Part shown: positions 35,061 through 46,869 of the stretch, in pieces
Numbering within the stretch: position 1 is the first letter of the stretch
Layout of the letters: each line of letters opens with the position of its first letter
Source of the DNA: Dendrobium chrysotoxum
Taxonomy: Eukaryota; Streptophyta; Magnoliopsida; Asparagales; Orchidaceae
Direction: 5' to 3'
Assembly (NCBI GenBank): GCA_019925795.1
Contig: CM034310.1
Coordinates: 19,736,764 to 19,800,763, forward strand
Length of the DNA: 64,000 bases
Notes under the pieces: model-generated
What the model saw: only the letters and a program-made list of their open reading frames with translations
What the model was told of the DNA's origin: nothing
Database searches by the model: none
Position numbers and translations under genes: made by a program

Positions 35061-37613
35061 ATCTATCGATTATTATTTTTGAATATCTTGCTAAAAAATC
35101 TTAAAAGACCGCACAAAAAGTTTAGAACTTTCCAAGGGATGACTCTTCAATTCTTTAATTTATTATATCAATTGGGGCTATTATCGCGCCCCAACTTAAC
35201 ATAACCCATATATCATAACATATAATATTAGGTCAAGTACGAGAGAATAGAGATTTTGCCTAAGATCTAATTGGATAAAATTTCTCTTCATTATTCAAAT
35301 TTACAACACATAGACACTAAATCAATAGTGAATAATAATAAAATAGAAGTCGTATACATACATATATCACAATGATTTACAACCAAGACATCTATATATG
35401 ATAATCATGATTTTTCAATAACTCCAACAAAATAGATTAATCCTATGATTACAAAATACTTATCTATGATAATACAAATTGTAACTCTATGTGGGAAAAT
35501 AAATTTGAAAACCTATGTAGATTTGGGGTTTCTCCTATTATTCAAAGACAACAATAGGATGTTTTGAAAATTTATTATTTTTGTGGTTATGTACAAATAA
35601 AAGAATAACATACCATCTCGAAAGATAAAAATGATATTCTAGAATAGTATTTAAGGATAAAAATAGATTTTTAAAAAATTAACATTTTTGTATTCAATTG
35701 CAATAGTGAGCATATCATACCACATCGAAAGATGAAAATGATATTCTACAAAGGATCTGACTACAAAAATGAATTTTAAAAAAGTTTCAACTTGTATAAT
35801 CAAATACGGCAATGAGTATATCACATCACCTTGAAAGATAAAAATAATATTCTACAACGACATTTAAATGCAAAAATGGGGTTTAATTAAGTTTGTCTTT
35901 GTTCTCAAAAATTTTTCTCCTACCTCATGAAAATAAAATAAGGTTTATTTTATTCTAGAGTTATATGTTCCTCATAAATGCAAGCCTTTATGGTTAATTA
36001 CATCTCAGGAGAAGTGAACATCCTAATAATACTCTCGATTAAAGTGGTGATAAATATTTTCTTAGATTTCAATCTTTAAACAAGGATGAGAGGTTTGGAG
36101 TTTTTAAAAGGGCTCAAATCAATTCTGAATAGTTCTTTCTAAAATTTAAAGGATGAAGGGTAGGGTGCAACTAATATTTTGGGACAACCCAAAAGCAGTC
36201 TAGTCTATCATATGTTGGGCTTTAATATTTTAGAGAGAAGAGTTTTTTATATTTGAGTTGATATTTTATTAGATTTTTAAGATTACATTTCTGGAGGGCG
36301 AGGACTTATGATTTGGAGTTTACCTTAGAACTTAGATCTAAGTTGGGTACTATAAAGTAGCAACCCGAACCTATTCTAAGGAAGTGCACAAGTGTATGAA
36401 TTTTTGCACTTATGCCTGCATGGAGTGGGTTGCTAGCTAAACAACCTAATCAATTTAAAACCATGTTATCCAGCTAAGTTGGGTACTACAAAGTAGCAAC
36501 CCGAACCTATTCTAAGGAAGTGCATAAGTAAAGTACACACAAGTACATAATAATGTAATATTGAACATATTAATTTAGTTTTAATAAAATGATAAATATA
36601 AGAAATATAAGAATTTATGAATGAATGGGTTTATGAGCACTAGATCGTTCAACACCTACGACATAAACCTATTTTTGACCCAATGGTCCTTTAGAGCAAA
36701 AATTTATATTAAATATTTAAATCAACACCATCTTAGTCTTATATCATACCCTTCTAAATAAACATAACTATATAGAAATTCTATATATGTATTGTTATAA
36801 TCAATATAAGCTATCACATTATCACAACCCAACTTAACAAGGCTCGTCAATGGGATAGGTCCTATTGTGTTGAGTTATGACAAGAAAATTCCAAGATCTA
36901 GTTTTAAAAATTTTTAGATTCTCTTTAAATATATATTTTAAATAAATAACAGACCACAGAGCTACTAAAACATCTAAAGGATTCAAAATAAACTCATCCA
37001 TAAAATTTTCTTTCATTCATCATCAAAATAGGTTATATAATCACTATACATGGCTATAAACAAAAACTATATAATTAAATAAAAAATTTATCATGACTGT
37101 GCAAAAATCAACAGAAGAAATACCTATAAACTTAGATTAGATCCTGAACTATTAATCAACAAGCTTCTTCCCTTTCTCAAAATTTTAAAATAGAATGTAA
37201 AATCATAGCGAGAAACAACAGCTCAATAGGCCACAAATACCAATTTAAATTTTTAAATATTTTTTTATTAAATATTTTTAGAATATTTAAATGTGATTAA
37301 TATAGTATGATAAATAATTATACTGAGTAAAGTAATAGGAGCATAATGCTTATCTAAATATTCAAATAATAACACTCAGTAGTTCAATAAATTGAAATTT
37401 ATATCTCAGAATAGAATATAATAGATTTCTCTAATCTTAGATAGAATCTCAAAGAATTCTAGTCCCTTATGGCTCCTAACATGATCTCCACCTCTTTTAG
37501 ATAGAATCTTGAAGGATTCTGGCCCCTTATTACTCCAAATAGATAGATTTTTAGAGAGTTTTAGATTCAGATTCCTGATCTCAAACATAATCTAAAAGGA
37601 TTCTGGCCACTTA
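35061..37613. other. AT-rich DNA with local tandem repeats, no supported gene
   Basis: It holds a three-unit array near 35590-35885 (landmark CGAAAGATAAAAATGATATTC), a 60-base direct repeat at about 36335-36400 and 36473-36535 (TTGGGTACTA..AAAGTAGCAACCCG), and repeated GATTCTGGCCCCTTAT words at 37430-37613 next to the insertion site of element B. No frame looks like a gene. Confidence 0.5.
36335..36535. repeat. 60-base direct repeat pair
   Basis: The segment with TAAGTTGGGTACTA, AAGTAGCAACCCGAACC and TATTCTAAGGAAGTGCA occurs twice, about 140 bases apart, with one or two differences. Confidence 0.8.
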
Positions 37614-38908
37614 TGTTGCAATCAAGGATCTCTAGCTTATGATTTTGATGATAACAAATATTATTGATTGAGATTTTATTTCTTCTAGCATTTATATTGG
37701 ATATTATTTTTATTTGTGCGCATTAACATCTCAGGTATATCATACACCACTCAAGATTGATCACGACTTAAATTTGGGTAGAATAGGATGTCATTCAAAA
37801 GAGTCTATAATTTTATTTTTTTTTATTTTTTATTTCTTAAGTCTAGCCAGGTAAGGGTTTGTGTAAAATTGGTAACCATGCACATACACACAAGGAAGTG
37901 AAGAAAATTTAAGATAAAAATTTTTTAAACTAATTATACCGTATAATTACGATCGTACTATACGATCAGTTATATAAAAAAGAGAGTTAACGACTCATTT
38001 AATCATTAATTCTTATGAACTAATTATACTGTATGATGCATATTGTACTATATGATTTATTTTGATATATAAATCCTAGCTGCCAGATTAATTAGGTAAA
38101 AAATTTTAAAAATTGAATTTTGAATAATCGTACTATACGAACCTAATCTTACTATATAATATTTAAAATCTTACTTAAATTATTCTCCATGATTAGTTAA
38201 TTAAATTAAAGTATAATAAATACTGCTAATCTTATTGTACGATCAAGATTATACTGTATGATTGATAAATATAAAATTCGATCATCCCGGAGATCGTACT
38301 AGCTAGATGAAAATCTTGATTTATGAACTAATCGTATAGTATAATATATATCATACTATATAAACTATTGATATTGAACTGACTGTATTATACGATATGA
38401 ATCATATTGGATGATCGACAGAGCTAATTTCCAAGTATCCCCATAATCATCCTATATAAGCAGAGTGAAATTAAATTAGTCATATCGTATGAACTTATGA
38501 TCATACTGTATGATATATTTATTGAATTTAAATAGTCATCTGAATGATTATTTCATCGTACTAGATGATTCCTACTTTTAAACTGATCATACTTGATAAA
38601 CACAGATTGTACTATATAAATAGAGATGGCCAAATTAAAATTTTAGATTTTTTTAAGCCTTGTACTTAAGCATCTTATTGAAGTCTTTTTGAAAGGACTT
38701 TTAGCTATTGAAGGAACTCTGAGGAGGAATTTGTTGAGAGAGCTTTAGGCTTAGAGAAGAGGATGATGAGGTGGTGTGTGAGGGAGAAGGAATGTGAGGG
38801 GTATTCACATGGTTGCTCCAGGAAAGCTTATACCTAGCTTCCTCCTATGGCCTTGATGAGTTCTTCAAGTTTCTTTTAGAAGAGAAGCTTCAAAGTAAGG
38901 CTCTAGGG
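37614..38908 (+). repeat. Element B 5' LTR, first part
   Basis: From TGTTGCAATC to TAGGG at the A2 insertion point. It carries palindromes of the form ATCGTACTATACGAT / ATCATACTGTATGAT (about 37930-38625), the B counterpart of the A-family array. Confidence 0.88.
37930..38625 (+). promoter_or_regulatory. U3 palindrome array of element B
   Basis: About ten or more diverged palindromes with arms ATCGT/ACGAT or ATCAT/ATGAT as in family A, but with core ACTATA or ACTGTA in place of CCTGGA. Examples lie near 37953, 38026, 38127, 38228 and 38507. Confidence 0.75.
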
Positions 38909-40580
38909 TGTTACAAATCTGGTTTTGATGATGACAAACATGTTTCTATTGTGTTTTGCTTGGTTAACCCATTTCAGGTATAAAAGATCAAGAGCAACTC
39001 AAGCCAACTCAAGATCGGGTTCAAGTGTGTCCAAATGTATTATTTTCTTTTTCTTGAGTCAATTGTAATATAACTAGTCCCCTAGCTAAGTAACCTTGCA
39101 CACACACACTCAGGGGCAGAGCTTGAGTGAATTAGAGTTTCTGTTCAATTTTTGTTCAGATCGTCCTGGACGATATTCACATCGTCATGGACGATCAAGT
39201 AAAAATAGAAACCCTAATTAGGGCACCAAGTTAAGTGTGTCTGATTAAGTAGATCACCCTAGATGATCCCGACATCGTACGGGATGATATGCTCAAATCA
39301 AAAATTCTCAGCCGCCAGATCAAGTTAGGCAAGTTTTTATTTTAAGATATTTGGTCTGATTATCCTGGACGATACGTGTATCGTCCAGGACGATCCAGTA
39401 CAATCATGCCTAAATTAGTCTGGTAATTAAGGAAAGCAATTAATATTTAATTGATACGATCATATCATCTGGGACGATTCGGATCGTCTAGTGTGTTTTA
39501 GCTGTACGTCCAGAGCGATCATCAGGACGATTTTGGCCCTTTTTGAACTAATCGTCCTGGACGATATCCGTATTGTCCTTGACTATCAAGTCATTTTTGG
39601 ATCGTCCAATACAAGTTCCTCTGGATGACCAATGCGATCTTCTGGATGAAATTCCTGGATTTACACTAATCGTCCCGGATGATCGTAGAATCGTACGGGA
39701 CGATCTGATCAACTTTTTCTACTGATCGTCTAAAGAGCCAGATTGTCTAGGCTGAAATGACTGATTTTGAACTAATCGTACAGGATGATATTTAGATCAT
39801 CCTGGATGATTCTTGCCGACCAGTTGAGATTTAGGCAATTTTAGAGCCCTCCTTTAAAAAAAAAATTTCTTCGAACAAGAAAAATCTTTTGCCACTTTCC
39901 TTTTGATAGAAACCCTAGAGAGAGAGAGAGTTTGGGAGAGAGAGAGGATCTTATGAGGGGGAGTTCATGAGGGGTTCATGAAGGTTTCTCCAAGCAAGGA
40001 TCAGAGTCATGTTCTTTGCTCGTCATCTTTCATCGTGTTGGTGTTCTTTGTGAGAGGATCGTCGGCAAGAAGATCTGGGTTCTCTGCCCGCTTCAGGAGG
40101 AAGCGAAACGAGTTCAGGTACTCTGCCTGCTTCAGGAGGAAGTGAAAGGAGTCTGAGATTCTCTGCCTGCTTCAGGAGGAAGCAAAAGGAGGTTAGGTTC
40201 TCTGCCTCACCGTGTCGGTGGAAAGGAATTTTGTACAGGCTTCTCCGCCTTACTATGGGAGAAAAAGGAGAGACACTTTGAGTTAGTGTAATACCCGGAG
40301 GGGAGGCTCCAGGGAGTGGACGTAGGTCAAGTTGATCGAACCACTATAAAAATCTGGTGTGTTCTTTCTTATTACTTTGTGCACTTTAGTTTTTCTGTGA
40401 TTATCTGCTTGGGTGAAATTGTGTTTAACCTTTTTATTTGAGTATTTACTTATTTTTGCTGTATATTATAGAAAAGATTTTCACTATTGCTCTTGAATTT
40501 TTAAATAACCAATTCACCCCCCCCTCTTGGTTAGCCTCGGGACTAGTTCATCAGGGCTTAATATCCCTATCAAACTTTCA
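38909..40580 (+). repeat. A2 5' LTR
   Basis: 1672 bp. Palindromes at about 39160-39815, TTTAAAA near 39855, a GA tract and leader hairpins with GCTTC-AGGAG-GAAGC units at about 40080-40310. It ends ACTTTCA before the primer site. Confidence 0.93.
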
Positions 40581-40582
40581 AG

Positions 40583-40594
40583 TGGTATCAGAGC
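40583..40594 (+). other. Primer binding site, initiator tRNA-Met type (A2)
   Basis: TGGTATCAGAGC, all 12 bases canonical, two bases after the LTR. The internal deletion starts only a few bases downstream. Confidence 0.95.
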
Positions 40595-40599
40595 GAATC

Positions 40600-41114
40600 C
40601 CAAACCTAAGAATCTGGTACCCTAGGCACAACACCTCTTTTGAGATTATTGGATATTCTGATTCTGACTTTGCAGGGTGTAGGGTGGATAGAAAAAGCAA
40701 TTCTGGAACTTGTCAATTCATAAGACAGTCTTTGATCTCCTGGTCCAGTAGAAAACAGAACTCAGTTGCACTTTCCACTGTTGAAGCTGAGTACATTGCC
40801 TTAGAGAGTTGTGTGGCCCAAGTTCTTTGGTTGAAGCAGCAAGTCTTGGATTTAGGGTTACCTGTGGCACAATTTCTGTTCTGTGTGATAATACTAGTGC
40901 TATCTGCATCTCTAAGAATCCAATCCAACATTCTAGAACCAAACACATTGATATAAGGCATCACTTCATTAGGGACTATGTTACAAAAGGGGACATTGAG
41001 CTACAACATGTAGCAACTGATAATCAGCTCACTGACATATTTACTAAGCCACTGGCCTTTGACTCATTCAGCATTTTGAGGACCAGATTAGGTGTGATTG
41101 ATATAAATGCTTGA
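40600..41114 (+). pseudogene. pol: A2 pol relic: end of RT and RNase H, frameshifted
   Basis: It begins within the sequence equivalent to 12560 of A1 (NLRIWYPRHNTSFEIIGYSDSDFAG). It runs through SWSSRKQNSVALSTVEAEYIALE, where the codon after Lys is CAG rather than the TAG of A1 and A3. Near 40865 one T is missing relative to A1 (GTTGGCAC against GTGGCAC), which moves the rest (SVLCDNTSAICISKNPIQ to GVIDINA, stop 41112-41114) to another frame. The aspartates of the RNase H core are present. There is no start of its own. Confidence 0.9.
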
Positions 41115-42371
41115 TTCTGATGAATTCTGATTTCTGATGTGTCTATTTTTCATTCTTTTTCTGTTAGTTAGTTGTTTGGTTTGATTATCTGGTTTATGTT
41201 AATTTTGTATTTTTCTGTTGATTTTCATTTTAGTCTTGTTAGTTTGATCTGAGTATTTAATTTGATGTGCTTTCCTACTTGCTTTTTGATTTACTATTTT
41301 ATTCCTTTCAAAATTAGATCACTACTCACTGCTGCTGAAAAAATGGATTTCTGACTAAGAGTTTTGCCTTGTTTTATTTGGAAGCTTGTAAGTAGTGATT
41401 GATTCCACTGGATCTGTTGAAGGGAAGAAACATTAGTGTATTATTTCTTTTGGGTAAAACATCTTCTTCAAAATTAAAATATTAGTTTTTGAAATAGAGA
41501 TTTATTTTATCTTCCTATAGTAATCTATCTCATATGAATAGTGTTTTCAAAGTCTTGAGTAATTATTATGATTTTCTAAACCAAGTGATTGCACTTATCA
41601 TACGATGTATGGTTTTTGTTTTGTGAATTACTCTTCCTTACTGTGGAGAGCTTCACCTATGTCTGGAAGGTAATTCTACAGCTGAGATCCTTTAACGATT
41701 TTGAGAGGGAGAAAGCTTACAAAAGATGCGCAGTGCACGAAATAAATTAAAAAAGAAGAATAAAATGAGCCCAAAGCTGAAAAGATGCGAAATGTCGCCA
41801 AACTCAAAGATACACAAAGTGTATCAAAAATCAAAAGATGCATAAAGCGCCAATCAAATTGAAAAAGAGGCATAAAATGAGTCGAAATCAAGCTTTTTTC
41901 CGTTTCAGATCGTTAAATATCTTAGAAAAATCTGTGCGCCACTTACTATTTTCAAAAGCTTGTGTTTGAAAATCCTGATTTCTGGTTTATTTCTTTGTAA
42001 TACTATTATATCAGATATTTTTCTGGAACGAGGCTTGAAAGGATCTCTTTTCGAATCTAATTTCTTTTCTTCTGAATTGGATTTTTACTTTGAAAGGGAT
42101 TTGCATCTATAAGGTGTCCGAGGTGGGAGTTATGAAAGTTAATTTTCTAACTTTTTCTGGATTTCAGCGCTGTCAATCATCTTCTTATTAGTTTTTGGAT
42201 TTAAAATCAAGGAAAAATTCTAATTTACTGGAGTATATTGATAAAAAAAATTATTATTTTTTGTGTTCTCTTTTCGCATTTTATTCACTTTGGTTTTATT
42301 TTCATTTTACTATTTGTGTTTTTGGGATCCTGATCGTTCATTTCAATCCTCCATCTTTTTCCTATTTTCTT
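41115..42371 (+). other. A2 post-pol noncoding region
   Basis: It aligns with A1 13076-14400 and holds the mini-hairpin array (41725-41890). No frame in it is convincing. Confidence 0.7.
41725..41890 (+). repeat. Mini-hairpin tandem array (A2)
   Basis: About six 28-base units. Clear stems are GATACAC-AAA-GTGTATC (about 41810-41826) and GCGA-AATG-TCGC (about 41787-41798). The first has a 7-bp stem, longer than its A1 counterpart. Confidence 0.78.
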
Positions 42372-42905
42372 CATATCGTCCTGGACGATCCCCACATCAT
42401 CCTAGATGATATTCTTCATCCTGGACGATCCATCAATCATCCTAGATGATCCATTCAAATCGCCCCCACACTGATCATACTACTGAGTACACCAATTATT
42501 GGTGATCGTCCCGAACGATACTTACATCGTCCTGGATGATATGATCCATATCTTCCTGATCTGATCGAACGGCTGTAAATGCGCCAATTATTGATCATCA
42601 TCCTGGACGATCCACCACATCGTCCCGGATGATCCACGTGTCAGCAGCTGAACGATTCAAATTCGGCCCGTCCGACACATTTATTGCATATCATCCCGGA
42701 CGATCCACCTAATCATCCTGGACGATACTTTTTGTCAACGGTCATCCGGCCTGACTCCTCAGGATGATCGCCTGTGTCTAATCGTCCTGGACGATACGAC
42801 CGCCTTTTTTGACCAATCATCCTGGTCATCATAAATGCTCCTATCGTCCTGGACGATCTCGCAATCGTACGGGACGATCTCGCGATCGTACGGGACGATC
42901 CGGCC
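42372..42905 (+). promoter_or_regulatory. Internal palindrome array upstream of ORF3 (A2)
   Basis: About fifteen to twenty copies of ATCGTCCTGGACGAT-like palindromes, the motif of the LTR U3, occur here outside any LTR, just before ORF3. The last copies (42842-42900) are nearly perfect. A GGCCGAC word and TATTTAAA follow, as GGCCGAC and a TATA box follow the LTR array. I infer a promoter or enhancer for ORF3. Confidence 0.7.
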
Positions 42906-42911
42906 GACTTC

Positions 42912-42919
42912 TATTTAAA
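42912..42919 (+). promoter_or_regulatory. TATA-like box of ORF3 (A2)
   Basis: TATTTAAA, 62 bases before the ORF3 ATG. A3 has TATTTAAATA 59 bases before its ATG. Box and spacing are kept although the copies are otherwise diverged. Confidence 0.6.
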
Positions 42920-42981
42920 CATCTAATTTCTTCAGTTTTTTCCACACATCTCCTTCCACTCTCCCTCACTTGTACTTTCTA

Positions 42982-44166
42982 ATGGCTGGCGGGAAGTGTT
43001 CTAGGCAAAAGGGTGCGAGCTCCTCATAGGGGAAGGTTGATCCCCGCTTTCCCAATGCAGCCGATCAGGCTGCCTTCGAGCGCTATCGTGAGGTGGGGAT
43101 CACTCAGTAAAAAATAGTAAACCCCTGCACCCTTACCTATCCTATTCTCGATCTTTTTGCACACACCTCCCTCACTTTCATCCTTACCCTTGCTTTTCCA
43201 TTTAGCATTGAACTTCTTCAAGTTTTCTTCACAAATCTACGCATTTCTGCTGACTATTCCACCGTCCGCTCCTATGTGAATCAACGTCCTATAGAACTCA
43301 CTGCTCAAGACTTTCATCACATCCTTCAACTCTCTATGACGGGCGACAAAATATACACTCTTATTAGTTACCCTGACTATGATTGGAGTGTCGCCAATCA
43401 CTTTCTTCGAAACACGACTGCATCCTACCACGATAATGCTTGCACTTCCCTCCTTAAAGATGCACAGACCATTCAGCACGTCCTTCATTCCTCCATCATC
43501 CCAAAGGCTGGGGATCGAATTCACATCACCCCATTACTATCTCTGACCACATATTACATCTTGGCTCACCGGGACTTTAATGCCATTGACCTTCTTATCC
43601 GATACATCGAGCACCTCACCATTATTAGGGATCCGGGTCATCGACGTCGTCCCAATCTAGCCTTAGGATATATCATTGTATATGCCTTAGAAACCAAATA
43701 TGACCTGCAGTATCCCGAACCTCCAAATGTCCCTCCTTCCTTCTTCACAAATAATTCATTCCATGTCCTACACAGCACCCGACGCCATTCGGAGCCCACC
43801 CCGGATGTTGAGGAGGAAGAGAAAGAAGCTATTCCCATTCTTGCTGCACCAGATGCACCTGCTCCCCTTCGCATCGCTTCTCCTTTTGACCATCTGGTGC
43901 AGCACTTCGATCAGTGGGAGGCCAGATTCGATTCTTATATTGCTGCCCAGGAGCAGCGGCACGCTGAGGACCTGCAGCACTTTACTGACTATGCTGCTCA
44001 GCAGCAACAGCAGCACGACCAGAACATTGCCTGGATTGGAGCCCACTTTGCAACCATCCACAGTTACTTTACACCACCACAGCCACCTTCTCCTTCGGAT
44101 CAGGATCGGGCTCTATTTAAGTGTTATATTTTGTATATGTTTTTCTTTTTCTGTTTGTACTGTTGA
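42982..44166 (+). pseudogene. A2 ORF3, plant transposon-associated protein in the env position
   Basis: It runs from ATG (MAGGKCSRQKGAS) for 395 codons, with two stops near the start: TAG after ASSS (about 43027) and TAA after GITQ (about 43108). From 43111 it is open. Conserved stretches shared with A3 are the LTYPILDLF region, a hydrophobic segment reading LTFILTLAFPFS, FFTNLRISADYST, NQRPIEL..DFHHILQLS, SIIPKAGDRIHITPLLS and RRRPNLALG. A Pro/Glu-rich linker and a helical Gln-rich tail (FDQWEARFDSY to QQQQQHDQN) follow. The pattern resembles the putative plant transposon protein domain (Transposase_32 type). It lies after pol, where Sireviruses carry an env-like ORF. I see no signal peptide or clear membrane anchor. 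Function unknown. Confidence 0.8.
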
Positions 44167-44207
44167 TTCTATTTTTCTGTTTGCCCTCCTCCTTTTTTTG
44201 TGTTGTT

Positions 44208-44416
44208 AAAAGGGGAGTCAGTTGTAGTAGTTTTTGTTCTTGATTTCAGTTGTAGTAGCTTTTGCTCTTATATTAGTTACATCATGTGTAGTTGTGTTTC
44301 CTGTACTATTCTGGTTGTTCAATAAAATTTGAAAAAAATTATTTTTCGATCTCCTAGTTCTTTTATTTTTTAAAAACTACTACACATATGTTTGTCATCA
44401 TCAAAAAGGGGGAGAT
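44208..44416 (+). other. A2 polypurine tracts before the 3' LTR
   Basis: AAAAGGGGAGT at about 44208-44217 and AAAAAGGGGGAGAT just before 44417. Two tracts about 190 bases apart mirror A1 and A3. Confidence 0.7.
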
Positions 44417-46135
44417 TATTGCAAATTTGGTTTTGATGATGACAAACATGTTTCTATTATATTTTTCTTAGCTAACCCATTTTAGGTACAAAAGATCAAG
44501 AGCAACTCAAGCCAACTCAAGATCGGGTTCAAGTGTGTCAAAATGTATTATTTTCCTTTTCTTGAGTCAATTGTAATGTAACTGATCTCCTAGCTAAGTA
44601 ACCTTGCACACACACGCTCAGGGGGAGAGCTTGAGTGAATTAGAGTTTCTGTTCAATTTTTGTTTAGATCGACCTGGACGATATTCACATCATCCTGGAC
44701 GATCAAGTAAAAATAGAAACCCTAATTAGGGCGACCAAGTTAAGTGTGTCTGATTAAGCAGATCATCTTGGACGATCCCGACATCATACGGGATGATATG
44801 CTCAAATCAGAAATTCTCAACCGCCTGATTAAGTTAAGCAAGTTTTTATTTTAAGATATTTGGTCTGATCGTTATGGATGATACGTGTATCATCTTGGAC
44901 GATCCAGTATAATCATGCCTAAATTAGTCTGGTAATTAAGGAAAGTAATTAATATTTAATTGATACGATCATATCATCCAGGACGATCGCAAGATCGTCC
45001 GGGATGATCTGAATCGTCTAGTGCGTTTCAGCTGTACGTCCAGAGCGATCATCAGGATGATTTTGGCCCTTTTTGAACTAATCATCCTGGACGATATCCG
45101 TATCATCCTGGATGATTAAGTCATTTTTGGATCGTCCAACACAAGTTCCTCTGGACGACCAGAGTGGTCTTCTGGAAAAAATTCCTGGATTTACACTAAT
45201 CGTATCGGACGATCACAGAATCGTACGGGACGATCTGATCAACTTTTTCTACTGATCCTCCAGAAGAGCCAGATCATCCAGGCTGAAATGGCTGATTTTG
45301 AACTAATCGTACAGGATGATATTTAGATCGTCCTGGACGATTCTTGTCGACCAGTTGAGATTTAGGGCAATTTTAGAGCCCTCCTTTAAAAGAAATTTTT
45401 CTTCAAACAAGAAAAATCTTTTGCCACTTTCCTTTCCAGAGAAACCCTAGAGAGAGAGAGAGAGGATCTTGTGAGGGGGAGTACATGAGGGGTTCACGAA
45501 GATTGCTCTAAGCAAGGATCAGAGTCATCTTCTCCACTCGTTGTCTTTCGTCGTGTTGGTGTTCTTTGTGAGAGGATCGTCGGCAAGAAGATTCGGGTTC
45601 TCTGCCCGCTTTAGGAGGAAGCGAAATGAGTTCAGGTACTCTGTCTGCTTCAGGAGGAAGTGAAAAGAGTCTGAGGTTCTCTGCCTGCTTCAGGAGGAAG
45701 CGAAAGGAGTCCGAGGTTCTCTGCCTGCTTCAGGAGGAAGCAAAAAGAGGTTAGGTTCTCGGCCTCACCGTGTCGGTGGAAAGGAATTTTGTACAGGCTT
45801 CTCTGCCTTGGTGTGGGAGCAAAAGGAGAGACACTTTGAGTTAGTGCAACACCCGGAGGGGAGGCTCCGGGGAGTGGACGTAGGTCAAGTTGACTGAACC
45901 ACTATAAAAATTTGGTGTGTTCTTTTTTATTACTTTCTGCACTTTAGTTTTTCTGTGATTATCTACTTGGGTAAAATTATGTTTAATCTTTTCGTTTGAG
46001 TATTTACTTATTTCCGTTGTATATTATAGAAAAGATTTTCACTGTTGCTCTCGAATTTTTAAATAACCAATTCAGCCCCTCTTGGTTAGCCTCGGGACTA
46101 GTCCATCAGGGCTTAACATCCCTATCAAACTTTCA
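44417..46135 (+). repeat. A2 3' LTR
   Basis: 1719 bp from TATTGCAAATT to ACTTTCA. It carries more leader-hairpin units than the 5' LTR (four GCTTC-loop-GAAGC-type units at about 45600-45750), so unit number varies between the two LTRs of one element. Confidence 0.93.
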
Positions 46136-46140
46136 TAGGG

Positions 46141-46855
46141 TTCTCTACCTAAACTAGGAGAGTAAAAAGGATTAGCGGTTCTCTGCCATCACCAAGAGGA
46201 TGAGAATGATTCATAGGGTTTTCTTCCTTCACCAAGAGGGTGAAAAAGGATTGACGGTTCTCTACCATCACCAGGAGGGTGAGAAAGATTCCTTAGGTTC
46301 TTTGCCATCATGAGGAGGGTGACATAGCTTCCAGTTCTCTGTCACACCAGGTTTAATGGAAGTGATTCTTTTAAGAGCTTCTCTGCCTTACTGTGGGGGC
46401 AAAATGAAGAGTCATTATAGTGTTAGTGCAATACTCGGAGAGGAGGACTCTCGGGAGTGGATGTAGGTCAAGGTTGATTGAAAGACTAAAATTTTTGTTA
46501 TACTTTTTCTTATTTATTTTTACTTTTCTGCATTTTTATTTTTGCATTTTAAATTTCCTGCACAAATTTCATCTTTTATTGCAAGCTGTAGTTAGGTTAA
46601 TTTGTGATTAGCAAAAAGAGAAATTTCATATTTTGATCGATTTATTTGTGCCTCAAAATGAAAAATATTTCAAATTCTAAAGTGCTTTCGCATGTGTTAA
46701 GTTACTCATTTAGATTTATTTTTCAAAAATCTTTATCTAGCATAAAATAAAAAGAAATTTTTTGTTGTAGTATTTTTTAAAAGTATTAATTCACCCGCCC
46801 TCTTGGTGGGCATAGGGATAGTTCATCGAGGTCTTACAACCTCTCCAAACTTTCA
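46141..46855 (+). repeat. Element B 5' LTR, second part
   Basis: It continues 37614-38908 after the A2 insertion and aligns with 48190-48952. It holds leader hairpins with stem TTCACC/GGTGAA around AAGAG (46228-46244) and TCACC/GGTGA around AGGAG. It ends AAACTTTCA before the primer site. Confidence 0.88.
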
Positions 46856-46857
46856 AG

Positions 46858-46869
46858 TGGTATCAAAGC
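46858..46869 (+). other. Primer binding site of element B
   Basis: TGGTATCAAAGC, the initiator-Met site with one G-to-A change, two bases after the LTR end. Confidence 0.9.

Larger units (their letters stand above)
38909..46135 (+). mobile_element. Sirevirus-like Copia element A2, nested in element B
   Basis: 7227 bp bounded by TGTTACAAATC and ACTTTCA, with target duplication TAGGG (38904-38908 and 46136-46140). It keeps both LTRs and a perfect primer site. It has lost gag, protease, integrase and most RT: the sequence passes from the primer site straight into the RT end near 40600. RNase H, the mini-hairpin array, the internal palindrome array and ORF3 remain. It belongs to the same family as A1, A3 and A4. 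Confidence 0.94.

Noticed and set aside
43638..44061. Minus-strand and alternate-frame ORFs over ORF3 of A2 (also 43700-44209 plus and 43237-43524 minus)
   Set aside because: They overlap the conserved ORF3 frame, and no homologous frame is kept in A3.
42982..44166. ORF3 as a true envelope glycoprotein
   Set aside because: No signal peptide, cleavage site or transmembrane anchor is seen. Only its position recalls env.
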